NCBI GenBank assembly: GCA_964343355.1
Contig: CAYFJC010000032.1
Location: forward strand, 1 to 12,479
Direction: 5' to 3'
Length of the DNA stretch: 12,479 bases
DNA from: MED-G78 sp964343355
GTDB taxonomy: Bacteria; Pseudomonadota; Gammaproteobacteria; Magnimaribacterales; D2472
Numbering within the stretch: position 1 is the first letter of the stretch; each line of letters opens with the position of its first letter. Below, piece after piece: positions 1 through 7,058 of the stretch. A program made the position numbers and the translations under genes. The notes beneath the pieces are model-generated. The model saw only the letters and a list, made by a program, of their open reading frames with translations, ran no database searches and was not told the DNA's origin.

Positions 1-766
1 CAAATCCAGCAAAGATCATTGGCAAGCAAAGCAATTGACCCATGCTCAACCATTCTAATGCAACAAAGCCTATATGTGCATCAGGCTGCCTAAAGAATTC
101 AATAAAAAATCGTATTGAACCATACAGGATAAGAAATGATGCTGAGACTACACCTCTTCTGGAGGTTCTGGTATTAATAATAGCTAAAACTATAAATAGA
201 ACTAGGCCTTCAAAAAAACTCTCATATAATTGTGATGGATGTCTTGGAAGTCCAAAGGGGTCTGTAGGAAAGATAAAACCCCACTCGCCTGAAGTCGCTC
301 TTCCATAGAGCTCCCCATTTAAGAAGTTTCCTATTCTTACCAAACCTAAACCAATTGGCATAGCTAAAGTTATAGCATCAGTAAGTCTGAAGAAATCTAC
401 TTTAAATCTTTTAGAAAAAATTACTGTACTAACAATTACTCCAGCAAGACCTCCATGAAAACTTAACCCACCTTGCCATATATAAAAAAGAGATAGAGGA
501 TCATTTATAAGTTGATCAGTCCCATAAAAAAACATGTAACCAACTCTGCCTCCAATCATGGCTCCAAAAATGAGACCATAAAGAAAAACCAGATCATTCA
601 CTTGATCAACAGATAACCCCAACTCTTTGGTAATTGGATGTGCTTTAAGAAATAAATATATACAGTAGGCAGAAAGCACCCAAGTAACTGCATAGTATTG
701 AATATTTAAAGGACCCCATGAGATTAAACTGGGATTATTAAAAAAATCTGATAGTTCAATAATCAT
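1..766 (-). CDS. lgt: Prolipoprotein diacylglyceryl transferase (partial, C-terminus off the left edge)
   Basis: Lgt is an inner-membrane enzyme that moves a diacylglyceryl group from phosphatidylglycerol onto the lipobox cysteine of prolipoproteins, the first step of lipoprotein maturation. The frame is open from an ATG at 766-764 to base 2, giving 255 visible residues. The protein starts MIIELSDFFNN and is rich in hydrophobic segments. Family hallmarks are visible: a SFHGGLAG loop with His104, the signature RIGNFLNGELYGR with Arg144 and Asn147, and FFRQPD with Arg226. These match the positions I recall as essential in E. coli Lgt (His103, Arg143, Asn146, Arg239). Only the last stretch, perhaps 10-20 residues, should be missing. 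The start overlaps the upstream permease stop as ATGA (766-763), so translational coupling is likely. In many gammaproteobacteria thyA follows lgt; that part lies outside this window. Confidence 0.96.
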   Translation of the reverse strand, partial: MIIELSDFFNNPSLISWGPLNIQYYAVTWVLSAYCIYLFLKAHPITKELGLSVDQVNDLVFLYGLIFGAMIGGRVGYMFFYGTDQLINDPLSLFYIWQGGLSFHGGLAGVIVSTVIFSKRFKVDFFRLTDAITLAMPIGLGLVRIGNFLNGELYGRATSGEWGFIFPTDPFGLPRHPSQLYESFFEGLVLFIVLAIINTRTSRRGVVSASFLILYGSIRFFIEFFRQPDAHIGFVALEWLSMGQLLCLPMIFAGF

Positions 767-1554
767 ATGGCTAGCATATACAAAGCACCCGCTATAAGGA
801 ATAAGGAAAATAGAATTTTTAGGACTAAATCACTAAGACTATGCGTAATAGCTACCCCAATTCTTGCAGAAAGAATGCTTGTAGCTGATATACCAATAAC
901 CGCTGGCAGATATATGTAACCCAATGACATTGCAGGAATATTTTCCAGACTCCATCCTGTGTATAAATATCCCAAAGAGCCAAATAGAGCTATAGGAACA
1001 CCACAGGCTGCAGCAGTGCCTATGCAAAGCTTCATTTCATATCCGAAATATCTTAAATAAGGAACGGTGAAACTACCGCCTCCTATACCTATAAGTGAAG
1101 ATGCCATTCCAATTCCAGATCCAGACAACATTGATAAACTAAAATTACTCTTCTTTTTAGAATCTTTAATTTCAAAGCTAGAAATTAGCTGTACGGCAAT
1201 AATTAATAAAAATACTCCCACTAGAGACCTCAGGCTGTTACCCGAGATATTACTTGCAATAATAGCTCCCAATATAGCTCCAATGCCAATACCTATTGAA
1301 AGAGGATAAAAGGCCTTCCAAACGACTCCCTGTCTTTGATTATGAGAATATGCTGAAGCTATCCCAGTAAAGAAGATACTCGCTAAAGAAGTTCCTATTG
1401 CAAGGTGAGTAATAATAATTTGATCGAAGCCCAGATAGATAAAAGTAGCTATCAACGCTGGAACAATAATCACACCTCCACCAATGCCAAACATTCCTGC
1501 AAGAGTTCCAGCGAAAACTCCAACCACAAGAAATATTAAGATTTCTAGACCCAT
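763..1554 (-). CDS. TauE/SafE-family membrane permease
   Basis: This is a 263-residue, almost wholly hydrophobic protein of the TauE/SafE (DUF81) family of putative anion or sulfite/organosulfonate exporters. It shows the family's internal two-fold repeat. The first half carries a GMFGIGGGVIIVP motif (GIGGG at residues 23-27). The second half carries SLIGIGGGSFTVP (GIGGG at 156-160). A charged loop around residues 128-137 separates the halves, and about eight membrane segments are expected. The substrate cannot be told from sequence. Its ATG follows the rppH stop with no bases between (TAA then ATG at 1557-1552), and its TGA overlaps the lgt start, so it is the middle gene of an rppH - permease - lgt operon. 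An AGAGAGAA stretch lying inside the end of rppH may be its ribosome binding site. I recall a similar permease between ptsP and lgt in Pseudomonas, so the position is probably ancestral. Confidence 0.9.
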   Translation of the reverse strand: MGLEILIFLVVGVFAGTLAGMFGIGGGVIIVPALIATFIYLGFDQIIITHLAIGTSLASIFFTGIASAYSHNQRQGVVWKAFYPLSIGIGIGAILGAIIASNISGNSLRSLVGVFLLIIAVQLISSFEIKDSKKKSNFSLSMLSGSGIGMASSLIGIGGGSFTVPYLRYFGYEMKLCIGTAAACGVPIALFGSLGYLYTGWSLENIPAMSLGYIYLPAVIGISATSILSARIGVAITHSLSDLVLKILFSLFLIAGALYMLAI

Positions 1555-2037
1555 TTAAGAAATTCTCTCTATATAAGGTATACAAAACTCTTTAAGAACA
1601 GATCGATAAACATCTTTCTTAAAATCTACAATGGCATGAAGAGGGTGCCAGTATGAAGCCCATTTATAATCATCAAATTCAGGGTTAGCATCATTTGTAA
1701 AATCTATTGGAACTTCATTTAAGAGTTCAAACATAAACCATTTTTGTTTTTGACCTTTAAATTTATTTTTAAAAAAATATTTTTGTATACTCTCTTCAGG
1801 CAAATCATATTTGTACCAGCTCTCAGAGGTTGCTATCTTTTTAACATCAGAACTTTTAATACCCACCTCTTCGTATAATTCCCTTAGAGCTGTTTCTTCT
1901 GCTTTTTCACCAAGATCAATTCCTCCTTGAGGGAATTGCCAGTTATCGGAATCTTTTCTTTTGCAAAGTAATAATTTGCCTTTATGATTAACCACTATAA
2001 GACCAACGTTCAATCTGTATCCTGGTTCTTTAATCAT
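1555..2037 (-). CDS. rppH: RNA pyrophosphohydrolase (Nudix)
   Basis: RppH removes pyrophosphate from the 5' triphosphate of mRNAs, which opens them to RNase E decay in the cytoplasm. The Nudix box is complete: Gly38, Glu44 and Arg52-Glu53-Leu-Tyr-Glu56-Glu57-Val-Gly59-Ile. Other RppH-specific stretches are WQFPQGGI, GQKQKWF, PEFDDYKW and FKKDVYRSVLKEF. I chose the ATG at 2037-2035 (MIKEPGYRLNVG, 160 residues), because E. coli RppH begins MIDDDGYRPNVG in my recollection. A longer reading from 2094 would add 19 residues with no family match and would run into the divergent gene. The canonical Pro of GYRPNVG is Leu9 here. There is no Shine-Dalgarno sequence before the start. It is the first gene of the rppH - permease - lgt unit, and the usual neighbour ptsP is absent. 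Confidence 0.95.
   Translation of the reverse strand: MIKEPGYRLNVGLIVVNHKGKLLLCKRKDSDNWQFPQGGIDLGEKAEETALRELYEEVGIKSSDVKKIATSESWYKYDLPEESIQKYFFKNKFKGQKQKWFMFELLNEVPIDFTNDANPEFDDYKWASYWHPLHAIVDFKKDVYRSVLKEFCIPYIERIS
2035..2037 (-). other. Preferred start codon of rppH
   Basis: This internal ATG is preferred over the upstream one at 2094 because the residues that follow align with the RppH N-terminus. It also leaves a 16-base gap to the divergent HAD gene instead of a 41-base head-on overlap. Confidence 0.85.
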
Positions 2038-2048
2038 AAATAGGCTGA

Positions 2049-2054
2049 AGTATA
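2049..2054 (-). promoter_or_regulatory. Candidate -10 box for the rppH operon
   Basis: Read on the minus strand this is TATACT, a five-of-six match to the sigma-70 -10 consensus. It ends 11 bases before the rppH ATG, so the mRNA would have a leader of only about four bases. I see no good -35 hexamer 16-18 bases upstream, and the region is A+T-rich enough for chance matches. The box overlaps the start codon of the divergent HAD gene. Confidence 0.3.
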
Positions 2055-2722
2055 TGAGTGATAAATTAATAATATTCGATTTAGATAATACCATTCTTAA
2101 TGGAAATTCTGATTATTCATGGATTAAATTTATGATTGATTCAGGTCAAGTTGACCATGATGAATTTACTAAAAAACATAACTATTTTTACGAACAATAC
2201 CATCAAGGGAATTTAGATTATGACGCTTGGGCAGAATTTGCTCTTTCAACATTTAAAGACAAAACTCCAAAGCAGATGGAGCAATTATTAAAAAGTTTTT
2301 TAAATACTGTTATTGAGCCAATGATAAATATTTATGCATTAAGGCTGCTGCATGAACATTCTCATGACAATGATTTTATGCTCCTAGCATCGGCAACTAA
2401 TGCAGTAATTGTTCAGCCCATTGCAGAAAGGCTTGGCTTTAAGCATGTTATCGCTACAGGTGTTGAAATTATTGATGGTAAATATACTGGAAGAATGGAG
2501 GGTGAGTCTGCACTGGGCAATGGAAAATTAAATAAAGTAAAAAAATGGATGGATGAAAATGGGTTTATTAATTTTGAAAATACTACTTTTTATTCAGATT
2601 CCATTAATGACTTACCATTACTTTTAGAAGTTTCGAATCCAATAGCAGTTAACCCTGATGAAGAGTTAAGAGCTACATGCTGGGAAGCTGATTGGGAAAT
2701 TATAGAATTACCAATTCACTAA
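2054..2722 (+). CDS. HAD-superfamily IB hydrolase (SerB-like phosphatase)
   Basis: This is a 222-residue cytoplasmic phosphatase of the HAD subfamily IB, the group containing phosphoserine phosphatase and bacterial histidinol-phosphatase-like enzymes. All four HAD motifs are visible. Motif I is FDLDNT, with nucleophile Asp9 and acid/base Asp11. Motif II is LLASATN, with Ser113. Motif III is the lysine in GNGKLNKV, Lys158. Motif IV is YSDSINDLPLL, with Asp182 and Asp186 binding Mg2+. The region between motifs I and II (about residues 20-100) is the helical cap typical of subclass I. The substrate is uncertain: annotations of close relatives vary between histidinol-phosphatase and generic HAD-IB. 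It diverges from rppH across a 16-base gap and converges on gcvP, their stop codons interlocking. A GAAG just before the start is a weak ribosome binding site. Confidence 0.9.
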   Translation: MSDKLIIFDLDNTILNGNSDYSWIKFMIDSGQVDHDEFTKKHNYFYEQYHQGNLDYDAWAEFALSTFKDKTPKQMEQLLKSFLNTVIEPMINIYALRLLHEHSHDNDFMLLASATNAVIVQPIAERLGFKHVIATGVEIIDGKYTGRMEGESALGNGKLNKVKKWMDENGFINFENTTFYSDSINDLPLLLEVSNPIAVNPDEELRATCWEADWEIIELPIH

Positions 2723-5574
2723 AAGTCGTCCATAGAAGGACAACTGCAAATCAAGTTTCTGTCACCGTAGGTATTGTCGACCCTTCCAACAGGTGGCCAG
2801 AATTTATTATTTTTTAATGTTGATATAGGATAAGCAGCTCTTGTTCTAGAGTAAGAATGAATCCACTCGTCTTTAGAAACTTCCTCAGCAGTATGAGGGG
2901 CATTCTTAAGCATATTATCAATCGCATCAAGACTGCCAGACTCAATGTCTGCAATTTCTTTTCTAATACTGATCATCGCATCACAGAAACGGTCAATTTC
3001 TAATCTTGACTCACTCTCTGTGGGTTCGATCATCAGAGTTCCAGCAACTGGCCAAGACATAGTGGGAGCATGAAAGCCATAATCAATTAATCTTTTAGCT
3101 ATATCCTCTACCTCTATTTGTGCGGAATCTTTAAATGGTCTTACATCAAGAATACATTCATGAGCAACAAGCCCACTTTCTCCTTTGTATAAGACCTCAT
3201 AGTCATCTTTCAGCCTATGAGCAATATAATTTGCATTTAATATTGCAATCTCTGTTGCCTTTCTTAAACCTTTTGAGCCCATCATCTTGATGTACATCCA
3301 GCTGATAGGAAGAATGCTCGCACTACCCCAGTCAGATCCTGAGACTGGACCAACACTATTATCAGGATTGTCGTGAAAGCCTGGCACAAAGTCTCTAAGC
3401 TTCTCTACAACACCAATCGGACCAACTCCAGGCCCTCCGCCACCATGAGGTATACAGAAGGTTTTATGAAGATTAAGATGAGAAACATCACCACCAAATT
3501 GGCCTGGATAACAGATTCCGACCATAGCATTTAAATTAGCCCCGTCTATATAAACCAATCCACCCGCTTCATGAACAATTTCACAAACCTCAGTAACTGA
3601 AGATTCAAATACTCCGTGAGTTGAAGGATAAGTAATCATGATTGCAGATAATTTATCTTTATATAAAGTAGTTTTCTCTTTCAAGTCACTAATAGAAATA
3701 TTCCCCTCAACATTACATTCAATTGGAATGACCTTCATTCCAACCATCTTTGCAGATGCTGGATTTGTTCCATGTGCTGACCTTGGGATTAGGCATATAT
3801 CTCTTTCGTTATCATCATTCCCTTTGTGATAAGCATTTATAGCTAAAAGACCAGCGTACTCTCCTTGTGAGCCAGCATTAGGCTGTAATGAGATTGCTGA
3901 ATAACCTGTTATGGCAATTAACATATTTTCAAGCTCATCAATTAATTGCATATAACCATTAGTTTGATTTTTTGGAACTAAGGGATGAATAGAGGAGAAT
4001 TCTGGCCAGCTTACAGGCATCATCTCTGATGCTGAATTCAGTTTCATTGTGCATGAGCCTAGGGGTATCATCGCTGTATCTAATGCAATATCTTTATTAA
4101 AAAGTCTTCTGATATATCGCATCAATTCTGTTTCAGTTTGATAATTATTAAAGACCTTATGAGTAAGGTAGGATGAAGTCCGGATAAGATCATCAGGAAT
4201 AGAGACTGGTAGTTCTTTTAAATCAAAATTGTCTTCATCACAAAAAACATTAACTATATTTTGTAAGTCCTCAAGAGAAACTGATTCGTCTATTGAAATC
4301 CCAATTGAGGATTTATCAATATTTCTTAAGTTAATCTTTTTACTTATGGCTTTATCTAGATAAGTTTGAGTTTTTTCACCAGAAAGAATTACAAGAGTAT
4401 CAAAAAAATCTGAAGATTTTATTTTCAAATTATTTTTTTCAAGCATCAACATGAGTATTTTGGTGTAATCATGCACTCTTTGCCCAATTGCTTTTAGCCC
4501 TTCAGGACCATGATATACAGCATAGAATCCAGCCATAATTGCTAATAATGCTTGAGCAGTGCATATATTGCTTGTCGCTTTTTCTCTTCTTATATGCTGC
4601 TCTCTAGTTTGAAGTGCAAGTCTATATGCTGTGTTTCCATGAACATCTACAGAGGCCCCAACAATTCTTCCAGGTAAAGATCTTTTATATGATTCTTTTG
4701 TTGCCATAAAGGCTGCATGAGGACCACCAAATCCAATTGGAACTCCAAATCTTTGAGAGGATCCAATAACAATATCTGCATTAAATTCACCCGGCGGTTT
4801 AATTAAAGTTAGCGCAAGTAGGTCTGTTGCAAAAATAGCTAAAGCATTTTTACCATGAGCTGATTCAACCACACTAGACATATTTTTAAGCACACCATCT
4901 GCTCCAGGATACTGAACCAGAACAGCAAAATAATCCTCATTATTCATATCTTCTGGATTACCAATTTTTACATCTATTCCAAGCGGCTTAGCTCTTGTTT
5001 TTAAAACATTGATAGTCTGAGGAAAACATTGCTCATCTATTAAAAATAAGTTCGATTTAGATTTACTTAATCTTTTTGCAAGAGTCATAGCCTCAGCTGC
5101 TGCTGTTGGCTCATCTAGTAATGAGGCATTTGCTATTTCCATGCCAGTAAGATCACATACCATGGTTTGATAATTTATAAGGGCTTCAAGCCTTCCTTGT
5201 GCTATTTCGGGTTGATACGGAGTATAGGATGTATACCAGCCAGGATTTTCAAATATGTTTCTTAGAATAGGGGCAGGGGTAATAGAGTTATAAAAACCCT
5301 GCCCAATATAAGTTTTATAAACTTTGTTTTTTTTACTAACTATATTTAAGTATCTTAATGCTTCTTCCTCAGAGGCTTCATCATCAATATTTAAACCCTC
5401 ATCATTAAAAATATTCTTTGGAACTATAGATTGAATAAAGCTATCCATTGAAGCAAAGCCCATCTCTTTAAGCATCTCTATAGATACATCTTTAGGCACG
5501 CCTATATGTCTTCTAGAAAAAGAATTTAGCTCTAAATATTTAGGGTCTAAGATATCGTTTTTTTTAATCATCAT
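2719..5574 (-). CDS. gcvP: Glycine dehydrogenase (decarboxylating), P-protein of the glycine cleavage system
   Basis: The P-protein is the PLP enzyme that decarboxylates glycine and passes the aminomethyl group to the lipoyl arm of GcvH. It has 951 residues, full length for the single-chain form (about 957 in E. coli). The N-terminus has the expected SFSRRHIGVP and YIGQGFYNS stretches, followed by PYQPEIAQGRLEALINYQ. The second, catalytic half begins near GSCTMKLN (about residues 506-513). The PLP-binding lysine is Lys704 in HLNLHKTFCIPHGGGGPG, close to the Lys706 I recall for E. coli. The C-terminus with YSRTRAAYP is also conserved. It is the last gene of the operon, 33 bases after gcvH. A second ATG directly follows the first, so the start may be one codon later. 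Its TAG interlocks with the TAA of the convergent HAD gene, which leaves no space for a terminator after it. Confidence 0.98.
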   Translation of the reverse strand: MMIKKNDILDPKYLELNSFSRRHIGVPKDVSIEMLKEMGFASMDSFIQSIVPKNIFNDEGLNIDDEASEEEALRYLNIVSKKNKVYKTYIGQGFYNSITPAPILRNIFENPGWYTSYTPYQPEIAQGRLEALINYQTMVCDLTGMEIANASLLDEPTAAAEAMTLAKRLSKSKSNLFLIDEQCFPQTINVLKTRAKPLGIDVKIGNPEDMNNEDYFAVLVQYPGADGVLKNMSSVVESAHGKNALAIFATDLLALTLIKPPGEFNADIVIGSSQRFGVPIGFGGPHAAFMATKESYKRSLPGRIVGASVDVHGNTAYRLALQTREQHIRREKATSNICTAQALLAIMAGFYAVYHGPEGLKAIGQRVHDYTKILMLMLEKNNLKIKSSDFFDTLVILSGEKTQTYLDKAISKKINLRNIDKSSIGISIDESVSLEDLQNIVNVFCDEDNFDLKELPVSIPDDLIRTSSYLTHKVFNNYQTETELMRYIRRLFNKDIALDTAMIPLGSCTMKLNSASEMMPVSWPEFSSIHPLVPKNQTNGYMQLIDELENMLIAITGYSAISLQPNAGSQGEYAGLLAINAYHKGNDDNERDICLIPRSAHGTNPASAKMVGMKVIPIECNVEGNISISDLKEKTTLYKDKLSAIMITYPSTHGVFESSVTEVCEIVHEAGGLVYIDGANLNAMVGICYPGQFGGDVSHLNLHKTFCIPHGGGGPGVGPIGVVEKLRDFVPGFHDNPDNSVGPVSGSDWGSASILPISWMYIKMMGSKGLRKATEIAILNANYIAHRLKDDYEVLYKGESGLVAHECILDVRPFKDSAQIEVEDIAKRLIDYGFHAPTMSWPVAGTLMIEPTESESRLEIDRFCDAMISIRKEIADIESGSLDAIDNMLKNAPHTAEEVSKDEWIHSYSRTRAAYPISTLKNNKFWPPVGRVDNTYGDRNLICSCPSMDDF

Positions 5575-5607
5575 AAGAAACCAATTAAAGCCTAAGGTGT
5601 TTTAGTT

Positions 5608-5994
5608 CTAATCTTCGCAAACTTCACCGTACTCTTCTGGTGATAGTAATCCACTCAATTCATCCATATCGTCAGGCTGCATTTTATAAAACCACCCATC
5701 AGAATATGGAGATTCATTAATAGTTTCTGGATTATCAAGCAGCAGCTCATTAACTTCTATTACCTCTCCAGATATTGGAGAATATACATCAGAGGCAGCC
5801 TTAACGGATTCAACAATAGCGACCTCATCTTCTGCGCTCATCTGGGCTCCTGTATCAGGGAGCTCTACGAACACAATATCTCCCAATAGATCTTGAGCAT
5901 GATCTGAGATACCAACTGTTACAGTCCCATCATCTTCAACTCTTACCCATTCGTGCGATGGTCTAAACTTTAAGTCACCTGGAATTTCTTTCAT
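5608..5994 (-). CDS. gcvH: Glycine cleavage system H protein (lipoyl carrier)
   Basis: GcvH is the small lipoylated shuttle that carries the aminomethyl group from the P-protein to the T-protein and is then reoxidised by dihydrolipoamide dehydrogenase. It has 128 residues, the usual size. The N-terminal SHEWVRVEDDGTVTVGISDHAQ is followed by GDIVFVELPDTGA, and then the lipoylation site IVESVKAASD with Lys65. The PISGEVIEVNELL and SPYSDGWFYKMQP stretches complete the fold. The tail is acidic, as is common. Its ATG overlaps the gcvT stop as ATGA (5994-5991), giving a coupled T-H pair. An AAGG on the minus strand about 13 bases upstream may assist initiation. Confidence 0.98.
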   Translation of the reverse strand: MKEIPGDLKFRPSHEWVRVEDDGTVTVGISDHAQDLLGDIVFVELPDTGAQMSAEDEVAIVESVKAASDVYSPISGEVIEVNELLLDNPETINESPYSDGWFYKMQPDDMDELSGLLSPEEYGEVCED

Positions 5995-7058
5995 ATTACA
6001 ATTTTACCTTTTCTCATAAATGGTGGCGAGACTATTTGTACTCTAAATTCAGTATTTCTTATTTGAACCTTTCCTTCACCATTATGGCCTTTATCCATCC
6101 TTGCAAATCCAATACTAAATCCGAAAGAAGGAGAAAAAGTACCACTTAATATCTCTCCACCACCAGAGTTGTGTTCAATCATTTGATGTGATCTAAGAAT
6201 TCCTTTATCTCTTAAGATAACCCCCCTTAATTCTTTACAAGCGTCTTGATCAATTTGTAACAGAGCAGATTTACCAATAAAGTTTCTATCTATGTCCTTA
6301 AAATCTAATGTCCATGCAAGGTTTGACTCATAGGGGTGATTAGCTGAATCCATATCAGTACCATATAGATTTAATCCAGCTTCCAGCCTAAGTGTGTCTC
6401 TAGCTCCAAGCCCAATAGGTGATGCTCCTGCATCAATAAGCTTAGCCCACAGAGATTTTACCTTAGCACTATCAATTACTATCTCAAATCCTTCTTCACC
6501 TGTGTACCCAGTTTTAGCTACCATCATTGAATCAAGATTTGTGACATCAAAATCATTCATCTCATCAAGACCATTCATATTAATACTCTTTAAAATATTG
6601 GTGGAATTGGGCCCCTGAACAGCAATAATTGAAAAATTATTCATAAATTCTATATTCACATCATAATTATCAGATTGCTTAGTAAACCATTCATGGTTCT
6701 GAGAGTAGGTAGCACAATTTGAGATTATTCTGTAATGATCTCCTAGATTATAGACAATCAAGTCATCTAAAATTCCCCCAGCTTCATTTAGTAGGGGACT
6801 ATAAAGAGCTCTCCCTGGAGCACTGATCTTCTGAACATCATTAGGTAAAAGATTTTTAAGGAATTTTTCCTGCTCAGATCCACTTAAATCAAATACAGAC
6901 ATATGAGATACATCAAATATACCAACATTAGATCTAACAATTTTATGTTCATTAATTTGCGAGCCGTAGTTTATTGGCATACTCCAGCCACCAAAGTCCA
7001 CCATCTTTGCTCCAAGCTTGATGTGCTCGTCATATAGAGTTGTTTTATTCATTACCAT
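5991..7058 (-). CDS. gcvT: Aminomethyltransferase, T-protein of the glycine cleavage system
   Basis: GcvT takes the aminomethyl group from lipoylated GcvH, releases ammonia and makes 5,10-methylene-tetrahydrofolate. The 355-residue reading shows the family landmarks in order: LYDEHIKLGAKMVDFGGW near the N-terminus, FDVSHM (residues 48-53), ILDDLIVYNL with the conserved acidic pair Asp98-Asp99 in the folate site, IAVQGPN, TGYTGEEGFEI, GLGARDTLRLEAGLNLYG, and SGTFSPSFGFSIGFAR near the end. The start is ambiguous. The ATG at 7058 gives MVMNKTTLYDEH, and the ATG at 7052 gives MNKTTLYDEH, which aligns as well with E. coli. Either start lies inside the 3' end of the upstream permease gene (8- or 14-base overlap). 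Glycine riboswitches often precede gcvT in other bacteria; here there is no leader for one. Confidence 0.97.
   Translation of the reverse strand: MVMNKTTLYDEHIKLGAKMVDFGGWSMPINYGSQINEHKIVRSNVGIFDVSHMSVFDLSGSEQEKFLKNLLPNDVQKISAPGRALYSPLLNEAGGILDDLIVYNLGDHYRIISNCATYSQNHEWFTKQSDNYDVNIEFMNNFSIIAVQGPNSTNILKSINMNGLDEMNDFDVTNLDSMMVAKTGYTGEEGFEIVIDSAKVKSLWAKLIDAGASPIGLGARDTLRLEAGLNLYGTDMDSANHPYESNLAWTLDFKDIDRNFIGKSALLQIDQDACKELRGVILRDKGILRSHQMIEHNSGGGEILSGTFSPSFGFSIGFARMDKGHNGEGKVQIRNTEFRVQIVSPPFMRKGKIVI

Noticed and set aside
42..308. Plus-strand open frame inside lgt
   Set aside because: It is antisense to clear Lgt signature motifs and shows no recognisable protein pattern.
839..1309. Open frames antisense to, or in another frame of, the TauE/SafE permease
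   Set aside because: They overlap a full-length, well-supported membrane protein and have low-complexity or unrecognisable translations.
1555..2094. Longer rppH reading starting at 2094 (179 residues)
   Set aside because: The extra 19 residues have no RppH similarity and would overlap the start of the divergent HAD gene; the internal ATG at 2037 matches the known N-terminus.
3638..3829. Plus-strand open frame inside gcvP
   Set aside because: It lies antisense to the conserved catalytic half of gcvP and has no independent support.
5575..5607. Possible hairpin or terminator between gcvH and gcvP (CCTTAGG on the minus strand)
   Set aside because: The stem is only two or three G-C pairs with mismatches, and it lies inside an operon whose last gene must be transcribed.
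6394..6618. Plus-strand open frame inside gcvT
   Set aside because: It lies opposite the conserved GLGARDTLRLEAG region; chance frame.
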